Assembly: GCA_036557225.1 (NCBI GenBank)
Contig: DATBHX010000039.1
Coordinates: forward strand, 1 to 64,000
Length of the DNA stretch: 64,000 nt
Reading direction: 5' to 3'
Source of the DNA: Angelobacter sp036557225
GTDB lineage: Bacteria; Acidobacteriota; Terriglobia; Terriglobales; Acidobacteriaceae
Position 1 is the first letter of the stretch, and each line of letters opens with the position of its first letter. The notes under the pieces are model-generated. The model saw nothing but the letters and a program-made list of their open reading frames with translations. It searched no databases and was not told the origin of the DNA. Both the position numbers and the translations under genes were made by a program. This document shows positions 58,040-64,000 of the stretch, one piece after another.

Positions 58040-60654
58040 ACTGGTGGAGTCGCTTATGGCATGGCAGGCAGATGGATGTGCAACTCGACAAAGAGCTGCG
58101 CTTTCATCTGGACCAGCAGATCTCTGACCTCATCTCGCGCGGTATTGCTCCTGACGAGGCACGACGGCAGGTCTATTTGGCTTTCGGCGGTCCAACCCAG
58201 GTTGCAGAAGAATGCCGCGAGGCCCGCGGCACGCGCTGGCTGCTCGACATCCTCCACGACTTGCGCTTTGGCCTGCGCTCGTTAAGCCACAGGCCGGGCT
58301 TTGCCCTGGCAGCCATTGCTACGCTTGCTCTCGGCATCGGCGCCAGCACAGCCATCTTCAGCGCCGTAAACCCGGTACTCTTCAAGCCTCTTCCATATCC
58401 CGATTCGGGCCGGATCATGATGATCGCGGAAAGCCGAACGGATGGTGGCGCAAGGCTTCCATCCTTTGGCGCGTACCGCGGGTTGTCGGACAGGACCAGT
58501 TCTTTTGCCGCGCTGGCCGTGATGAAAACCTGGCAACCCACCTTGACCACGACCGCCGAGCCAGAGCGGCTGCAGGGGCAAAGCGTGAGCGCGGACTATT
58601 TTCGTGTTCTCGGCGTAACACCTTTGATCGGACAGGACTTGAACCCCGCGGATGACCGCAAGAGCGGCCCGCACGTCACCATCCTGAGCTATGGGCTGTG
58701 GCAAAGGCGATATGCCGGCGACCGATCCATTGTCGGCCAGCAAGTCACGCTGGACGACGATAAGTACACCGTCGTCGGAATCATGCCGCAGACATTTGTG
58801 AACGCCCTGGATCCTACAGCGGAACTTTGGACGTTGTTGCAATATGACATCTCCCAGGGCAGAGCCTGGGGACACCACTTGAAGATCGTAGGGCGGCTGC
58901 GACCCGGAGTCAGCCGGGATCAAGCGCACCATGAACTCAATGCAGCCTTGCCGGCCATCAATCAAATCTATGCCGACGGTTTTGCCACAGCCGGTGGTCC
59001 GGCGCTGGGAGTGGTCGTCACCCCTCTGCAACGCGCCCTGACGGAAAGTGTGCGGCCGGCGCTTCTGGCGATTTTTGGCGCAGTCCTTCTGGTGTTGATC
59101 ATCGCCTGCGTGAATGTGACGAACCTGATGCTGGCTCGCGGCTCGCAGCGGCGCGGAGAATTTGCCATGCGCACGGCGCTGGGCGCGTCGCGCGTCCGGC
59201 TGGTCCGGCAGATGCTCACGGAAAGCCTCTTGCTTGCGCTCATCGGCGGGGCCCTGGGAATGCTGATCGCACAGGCGGGCATTCGTGGCCTGGTCGCTCT
59301 GAGCCCCGCCGATCTTCCTCAACTTGGAGCTATTCGACTGGATGCTCCCGTCTTCATTTTTGCGCTTGCGATCACCACGCTCATCGGCCTGGCGGTCGGC
59401 CTGGTGCCTGCGCTACAGGTATCGCGCAATGAGTTGAACGCAGGATTGCAGCACAGCTCGGATCGTACCGCCGGCAGCCGCCATTGGATGCGCCGTGCTC
59501 TCGTCGTCGCCGAAGTCGCGCTGGCCCTGGTACTGCTCGTGAGCGCCGGATTGCTCTTGCGCAGCGTGCAGCGTGTCTTGTCTGTGGCTCCCGGTTTTGC
59601 CTCTGCGCACGTGCTCACCATGCAGGTCCAAACCTCAGGCCACCGATTCAAGGACAACTCTTACACGAATCAATTCTTCTCTCAGGCGCAGGAAGCGGTG
59701 CGCCGGCTTCCCGGTGTTAACGTTGCGGCCTTCACCAATCAGCTTCCGCTGAGCGGCGACTTTGATGTCTACGGCATCAAGCTTGAGCTTACGAACGGCC
59801 TAGACGATCGCTTTCCCGCCTTTCGCTACTCCGTAACTCCTGGCTATTTTGCTGCCATGGGGATCCCGCTTCGCCGTGGGCGCCTGCTCAACGAGCACGA
59901 TCTGCCTTCATCGCTGCCTGTGGCTGTCATTAGCGAATCGATGGCCCGCACCAAGTTTCCCGGAGTCGATCCTCTCGGCCGCCGGATGCACGCCGGCGCA
60001 GAGGACATCTGGTACACCATTGTGGGTGTGGTGGGAGACGTAAAGCAGGCATCTTTGGATACCACCAACCCGGACGCCATCTACACACCGACGACGCAAT
60101 GGCATTGGGCGGACAACGTTCTCTCGCTCGTCGTACAAGGCCAGGGTGATGTAGCCTCGTTGGCCCCTGCCGTGCGTAGGGCCATCTGGTCTATCGACAA
60201 AGACCAGCCTATTGTGCGCGTCGCCACAATGGAGTCACTAGTGGCTGCTTCCGAAGCGCAGCGGCGTTTTGCGCTGGTCCTGTTTGAGTGCTTCGCTCTG
60301 GCAGCGCTTTTGCTGGCCGCCGTCGGAATTTACGGCGTTCTCTCCGGCAACGTTACCGAGCGTACGCGCGAGATCGGCATCCGCTCAGCACTTGGCGCCT
60401 CGCGCAGTTACATTCTTACACTGGTGTTGCGGCAGGGAGTCACGCTGACCATCGTGGGAGTGTTGATCGGCCTGGTGGGAGCCTTCCTCGCCAGCCGCGC
60501 TCTCATCACGCTGCTCTTCGGCATCTCGCCGCTCGATCCTCTCACCTATCTAGGCGTGATTGTGATGCTGGTGGGAGTATCAGTGGTGGCGTGCTGGCTG
60601 CCGGCATGGAGGGCGTCACGAGTGGATCCGTCGATTACTTTACGCGCGGAGTAA
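58036..60654 (+). CDS. ADOP-family duplicated permease (MacB/FtsX type, no ATPase)
   Basis: 872 aa. After a cytosolic N-terminus (QLDKELRFHLDQQISDLISRGIAPDEARRQVYLAFGG), a first membrane segment and MacB-like periplasmic domain (about 95-330), an FtsX-type triple-helix unit (about 345-470), then a second periplasmic domain (about 490-720) and second FtsX unit (about 745-860). The two FtsX units begin similarly (EFAMRTALGASRVRLVRQ; EIGIRSALGASRSYIL). These orphan permeases lack a linked ATPase and substrate. Co-transcribed with padR. Confidence 0.9.
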   Translation: MNWWSRLWHGRQMDVQLDKELRFHLDQQISDLISRGIAPDEARRQVYLAFGGPTQVAEECREARGTRWLLDILHDLRFGLRSLSHRPGFALAAIATLALGIGASTAIFSAVNPVLFKPLPYPDSGRIMMIAESRTDGGARLPSFGAYRGLSDRTSSFAALAVMKTWQPTLTTTAEPERLQGQSVSADYFRVLGVTPLIGQDLNPADDRKSGPHVTILSYGLWQRRYAGDRSIVGQQVTLDDDKYTVVGIMPQTFVNALDPTAELWTLLQYDISQGRAWGHHLKIVGRLRPGVSRDQAHHELNAALPAINQIYADGFATAGGPALGVVVTPLQRALTESVRPALLAIFGAVLLVLIIACVNVTNLMLARGSQRRGEFAMRTALGASRVRLVRQMLTESLLLALIGGALGMLIAQAGIRGLVALSPADLPQLGAIRLDAPVFIFALAITTLIGLAVGLVPALQVSRNELNAGLQHSSDRTAGSRHWMRRALVVAEVALALVLLVSAGLLLRSVQRVLSVAPGFASAHVLTMQVQTSGHRFKDNSYTNQFFSQAQEAVRRLPGVNVAAFTNQLPLSGDFDVYGIKLELTNGLDDRFPAFRYSVTPGYFAAMGIPLRRGRLLNEHDLPSSLPVAVISESMARTKFPGVDPLGRRMHAGAEDIWYTIVGVVGDVKQASLDTTNPDAIYTPTTQWHWADNVLSLVVQGQGDVASLAPAVRRAIWSIDKDQPIVRVATMESLVAASEAQRRFALVLFECFALAALLLAAVGIYGVLSGNVTERTREIGIRSALGASRSYILTLVLRQGVTLTIVGVLIGLVGAFLASRALITLLFGISPLDPLTYLGVIVMLVGVSVVACWLPAWRASRVDPSITLRAE

Positions 60655-60954
60655 ATCGATTTTGAAATCCGCGGCAACGATTTCGAGAGTTCTGTGATCC
60701 TCCTCGTCCCAATTTGCAAATACGAATCGTCGACCTGGAGGATGTGCACTCAGCTCGACGAGCGCATAGATCATCATGCCTTCGGGCTCATTAGCACTGA
60801 CGTTTCTAACGCCGGAAAAACGGACGGTGAACTCTCGACCATCCTGAGTTGATAGCCGAACTTCGACATCGGACCCAGCGTGCGATACAGATCTAACGTG
60901 TGAATCATGCAAGTTGGCACTGCCGACGTAACCAACGAAATCACTCTCTTTCAT
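60640..60954 (-). CDS. Small conserved protein of unknown function
   Basis: 104 aa from ATG 60954; the longer frame would overlap rlmN. It starts MKESDFVGYVGSANLHDSHVRS and contains VRNVSANEPEGMMIYALVELS and FVFANWDEEDHRTLEIVA. The pattern is of a small conserved beta-rich protein, not recognised by name. It begins 11 bp after rlmN and overlaps the 3' end of the convergent permease gene by 15 bp. Confidence 0.6.
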   Translation of the reverse strand: MKESDFVGYVGSANLHDSHVRSVSHAGSDVEVRLSTQDGREFTVRFSGVRNVSANEPEGMMIYALVELSAHPPGRRFVFANWDEEDHRTLEIVAADFKIDLLRA

Positions 60955-60965
60955 AAAGGAACAGC

Positions 60966-62057
60966 TTACGCGACGGTTCGCTTCAGTTGTCCGCATGCCG
61001 CATAAATATCTCGTCCTCGCGGCCTGCGGACAAACGCGGGAATTCCGGCTTTCACCAGAATGTTCTGGAACTCTGCGACGCTCTGCTCGGCCGGGGTGCC
61101 GAAGTCAATCCCAGGTCCGGGGTTGAGCGCGATCAGATTTACCTTGCAACGAATACCGCGCACCAGCTCCACCACTTCACGCGCGTGTTCCGGGCTGTCA
61201 TTGACGCCGTCAAGCAATACATATTCAAAGGTAATGCGCTCACGATTGCGAAGAGGGAAGTCGCGAGTCGCCTGCATCAGCATTTCCAGGTTCCACTTGC
61301 GATTGATGGGCATGATGCGGCTGCGCAACTCGTCGTTCGAAGCATTAAGCGATATCGCCAGCTTGGGCCGCACCAGCTCGGCGCCGAAATCGTGTATGCG
61401 CGGAATAATGCCTGAAGTCGAAACCGTCATGCGTGAAGCGGGGAGACCTACGCCTTCCACCAGCAGCCGCACCGCCTTCATGAACTGCGGATAATTCAAG
61501 AAAGGCTCGCCCATTCCCATAAAAACCAGGTTCACACGCTGCCGCTCCAGATCGACTGCACGGTCATTCAGCACGGCGATCACCTGGCCCACAATCTCTC
61601 CCGCGCTCAGGTTGCGTTTCACTCCGAGCAGGGCAGTAAGACAAAACTGGCAGTTCACCGCACATCCCACCTGGCTTGAAACACAGATGGTTGCTCGATT
61701 CCAGTCCGAATCGCCTGCTTCGCTGCCGTCACCGGTTTCGCCGCCGTCGCCTTCTGGCATCCAAACCGTCTCGACGCTCTCTCCGTCCGCCATGCCGATC
61801 AGGTAGCGGATCGTCCCATCGCTCGATCGAAAGCTCTTTTTTATTTGCGGATGGCGAATCTCCAGCCCTTCCTCTCGCAACAAAGCGCGAAATTGCTTGG
61901 GCAACGTGGAGACGGAATCGAGCGCCGCGAGTCGCTGTGGATAGAGAGCATCAAAAAGCTGGCGCGCCCGATACTCCGGCTGCCCATGTTTTTGTGCAAT
62001 CCTGCTAAGCTCTTGATAATCAAGACCCAGCAAGCCGGTTTGCGACTGATTTTCCAT
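60966..62057 (-). CDS. rlmN: 23S rRNA/tRNA adenine C2-methyltransferase RlmN
   Basis: 363 aa radical SAM enzyme. The [4Fe-4S] motif is C132-x3-C136-x2-C139 (CAVNCQFC), with the GMGEPFLNY block and the methyl-carrying C355 near the end (AACGQLKR). It methylates A2503 of 23S rRNA and A37 of some tRNAs. An acidic, Gly-rich insertion (EGDGGETGDGSEAGDSDWN, residues 102-120) sits just before the cluster motif. Confidence 0.93.
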   Translation of the reverse strand: MENQSQTGLLGLDYQELSRIAQKHGQPEYRARQLFDALYPQRLAALDSVSTLPKQFRALLREEGLEIRHPQIKKSFRSSDGTIRYLIGMADGESVETVWMPEGDGGETGDGSEAGDSDWNRATICVSSQVGCAVNCQFCLTALLGVKRNLSAGEIVGQVIAVLNDRAVDLERQRVNLVFMGMGEPFLNYPQFMKAVRLLVEGVGLPASRMTVSTSGIIPRIHDFGAELVRPKLAISLNASNDELRSRIMPINRKWNLEMLMQATRDFPLRNRERITFEYVLLDGVNDSPEHAREVVELVRGIRCKVNLIALNPGPGIDFGTPAEQSVAEFQNILVKAGIPAFVRRPRGRDIYAACGQLKRTVA

Positions 62058-62204
62058 AAAAACTGTGGTTCAACCTAAAATTCTACATCGCGACGAAAAA
62101 ATACCGCGCCACTTTATGGCGCTTCGCTAACTTAATGATTTTACAGGACATATATTTGCCCATGCGACCAATTCTGCTGTGTGAGAATCATATATGTGCC
62201 CCTG

Positions 62205-63509
62205 ATGGAAACCGTAGTCCTAAAACGTGCCCCGCTAAGCGAACCCAGAAACATTCACAGGGAAGTCCTTCCCAATGGCTTGATCGTTCTGAGCGAAGAG
62301 ATGCGTCACATACGCTCTGTGGCCATTGGTATATGGATGAAGACCGGATCGCGTGACGAAGTGCCGGAGTTGAACGGCATCTCACACTTCACCGAGCACA
62401 TGGTCTTCAAGGGCACCAAGAGTCGCTCCGCCCGCGATATTGCCCGCCAGGTAGATTCCATCGGCGGCAACATGGACGCGTTCACCGGCAAAGAGACAAT
62501 CTGCTTCAACATCAAGGTGCTGGACGAGCATATTCCCATCGCCATCGATATCCTGAGCGATCTGGTTCTCAACCCGGTCTTCGCCGCCAATGACATTACC
62601 CGGGAAAAAGGCGTAATCCTGGAAGAAATCAAAATGGACGAAGATAACCCTGACTATCTTGTCCATGAGATCTTCACCCAGAGTTTCTGGAAAGACCATC
62701 CTCTGGGCAAGCCGATCCTGGGGACGAAAGAAACGGTACGCTCATTCGAACAGCAGAAGCTGTTCGACTTCTATCGTCAGCGCTTTGCTCCCAACAACAT
62801 GATCATCTCCGCCGCCGGCAACCTGAACCATGACGAGTTTGTCCGGCTGATCAAAGAGCGCTTCGCCGGCCTGGCCAGCGTGCCCAATGGGTTCCATCTG
62901 CCTGCGCCCGCGGTCACGCCGCGCATTGTCACGCGGAACAAAAAATCTTTGGAACAGGTGCAGCTTTGTCTCGGGGTACAGTCGCACCCGATTTCCTACG
63001 AAAAGCGCTACGTCTCTTATGTATTGAACGCCATGCTCGGAGGCGGTATGAGCTCACGCCTCTTCCAGAAGATCCGTGAAGACCAGGGATTGGTTTATTC
63101 CATCTATAGCGACCTGAATCCATACCGCGATACCGGCTGCCTGGCGGTTTACGCCGGTACTTCTCTGGAGTCGACGCCGAAAGTAGTGGATTCCATCATG
63201 GCTGAGTTCCGCGAACTGAAATCTGAAGCTATCCCGGCCGACGAACTTCGCCGCGCCAAAGACCAGCTCAAGGGCAGCTTGATGCTAAGCCTGGAATCGA
63301 GCACCTCCCGGATGTCTAACCTGGCCCGCCAGGAGATGTATTTTGAGCGCTTCTTCAGCCTGGATGACACCATCGAACAGATTGAAGCCGTCAGCGCAAA
63401 TGAAGTCTGCGAAATGTCCAATTGCCTCTTCCATCCCGACAAGGTCGCCGTGACCGTGCTTGGAAATCTGGATGGGTTGAAGCTGTCGCGGGAAAATCTG
63501 GTCTGTTAG
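62205..63509 (+). CDS. M16-family zinc metallopeptidase
   Basis: 434 aa from ATG 62205; a GTG at 62181 is eight codons upstream, and neither has a clear ribosome site. The inverted zinc motif is HFTEH (H61, E64, H65), with the downstream Glu ligand in the EEIKMDEDNPDYLVHE block and a C-terminal M16_C domain (MLGGGMSSRLFQKIREDQGLVYSIYS). This length fits the bacterial processing-peptidase-like subfamily. No signal peptide. Confidence 0.88.
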   Translation: METVVLKRAPLSEPRNIHREVLPNGLIVLSEEMRHIRSVAIGIWMKTGSRDEVPELNGISHFTEHMVFKGTKSRSARDIARQVDSIGGNMDAFTGKETICFNIKVLDEHIPIAIDILSDLVLNPVFAANDITREKGVILEEIKMDEDNPDYLVHEIFTQSFWKDHPLGKPILGTKETVRSFEQQKLFDFYRQRFAPNNMIISAAGNLNHDEFVRLIKERFAGLASVPNGFHLPAPAVTPRIVTRNKKSLEQVQLCLGVQSHPISYEKRYVSYVLNAMLGGGMSSRLFQKIREDQGLVYSIYSDLNPYRDTGCLAVYAGTSLESTPKVVDSIMAEFRELKSEAIPADELRRAKDQLKGSLMLSLESSTSRMSNLARQEMYFERFFSLDDTIEQIEAVSANEVCEMSNCLFHPDKVAVTVLGNLDGLKLSRENLVC

Positions 63510-63516
63510 TTCCTTG

Positions 63517-63659
63517 TCCCGATCCCGCGAAGCGGGAGAGGGAACCCTATGACTACGTGAAATCCCGGGGCAGCGTTCCGCGGGAGCAGCCGCTTCAGTG
63601 GGGTTTGCTGCTTCTGTTTAGAATCTTCTGACTAAAGGGTTCCCTCGCTACGCTCGGGA
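63517..63659. repeat. Two REP-like repeats in the M16-aroA gap
   Basis: CCCGC-GAA-GCGGG hairpin within 63517-63542, then TCCCTCGCTACGCTCGGGA (63641-63659), the same motif as after tRNA-Leu at 49713. Confidence 0.5.
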
Positions 63660-63670
63660 TTACACAAGAG

Positions 63671-64000
63671 CTATCTTTCCACCACTCTCTCCAGCATCTG
63701 AAAAAACTCCGGAAACGAGATCTTCGCTGACTCTGCTCCGTGAATCACCGTTTCTCCTTCCGCTCTCAGTGCAGCTACGGCAAAGGCCATGGCAATCCGA
63801 TGATCGCTGCCGGAATCAACCTCAGCCCCATGTAATTGCTGATTGCCGGGAACACGCAATCCGTCTTCGCGTTCCTCACACTCAGCGCCCATCGCTCGTA
63901 AATTGCGCGCAACCAGCGCAATCCGGTCAGATTCTTTCACTCGCAACTCTTTGGCATCGCGGATTTCAATGCCGTCGAGGGTATATGGTCCAATGGCCGC
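63671..64000 (-). CDS. aroA: 3-phosphoshikimate 1-carboxyvinyltransferase, C-terminal part (cut by window edge)
   Basis: The last 109 codons and stop. RVKESDRIALVARNLRAMGAE, the ELRVKESDR signature of EPSP synthases, then DHRIAMAFAVAAL and a short C-terminal helix FPEFFQMLERVVE. The enzyme transfers enolpyruvyl to shikimate-3-phosphate in aromatic amino acid synthesis. The N-terminal part lies beyond the window. Confidence 0.93.
   Translation of the reverse strand, partial: AAIGPYTLDGIEIRDAKELRVKESDRIALVARNLRAMGAECEEREDGLRVPGNQQLHGAEVDSGSDHRIAMAFAVAALRAEGETVIHGAESAKISFPEFFQMLERVVER

Overview
The window looks like a stretch of an Acidobacteriota chromosome (class Terriglobia, Koribacter/Solibacter-like). 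The reasons are moderately high GC, a PadR regulator coupled to an acidobacterial duplicated orphan permease (ADOP), a DUF3300 protein, BNR/VPS10-like and glutamyl-endopeptidase-like secreted proteins, many secreted proteins of unknown function, and intergenic DNA full of short dispersed repeats. This assignment rests on gene content and has not been tested by phylogeny.

Layout. 1-6.7 kb: a leftward sugar-phosphate operon, tkt-rpiB-tal-pgi-DUF4386-gnd, with 4-bp overlaps at rpiB/tal and tal/pgi. 6.9-25.2 kb: mostly secreted and metabolic genes (S9 peptidase, Sel1 protein, FAD oxidoreductase, BNR-repeat protein, leucine-dehydrogenase-like enzyme, thioesterase, retropepsin fusion, TetR regulator, cupin, RidA, DUF4242, HAD). 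25.4-27.6 kb: a 145-aa protein with a serine-recombinase-like C-terminal segment, two very small basic genes (49 and 54 aa) and an aspartyl protease. 28-34.7 kb: permease, amidohydrolase, YCII protein, aminotransferase and a soluble histidine kinase. 34.7-36.2 kb: a repeat-rich gap holding a complete 213-bp MITE-like element. 36.2-49.6 kb: aminotransferase, two VOC proteins, DUF3300, a putative-Ig secreted protein, RsgA, YajQ, prenyl synthase, DinB, an ECF42 sigma/DGPF pair, LytTR regulator, HtrA-like protease and tRNA-Leu. 49.8-64 kb: two large secreted proteins, the lanthipeptide locus, PadR-ADOP, rlmN, an M16 peptidase and the end of aroA.

The most notable system is a compact class II lanthipeptide locus: a 94-aa precursor with a mersacidin/lichenicidin-family leader (53905-54189), then a 1081-aa LanM synthetase (54349-57594). 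A stem-loop lies between the two genes, and two related near-palindromes lie upstream of the precursor. No LanT exporter/protease is present. The next genes are a PadR regulator, with a perfect operator overlapping its promoter, and an ATPase-less ADOP permease.

The other main observation is the repeat content. It includes a MITE with perfect 18-bp inverted ends and an 8-bp target duplication, a dispersed repeat shared with that MITE, REP-like hairpins (one tandem pair with a compensatory base-pair change), and short-period arrays of 7-, 8- and 10-mers. One decamer array supplies the C-terminus and stop codon of a gene. No CRISPR array, prophage or complete IS was seen.
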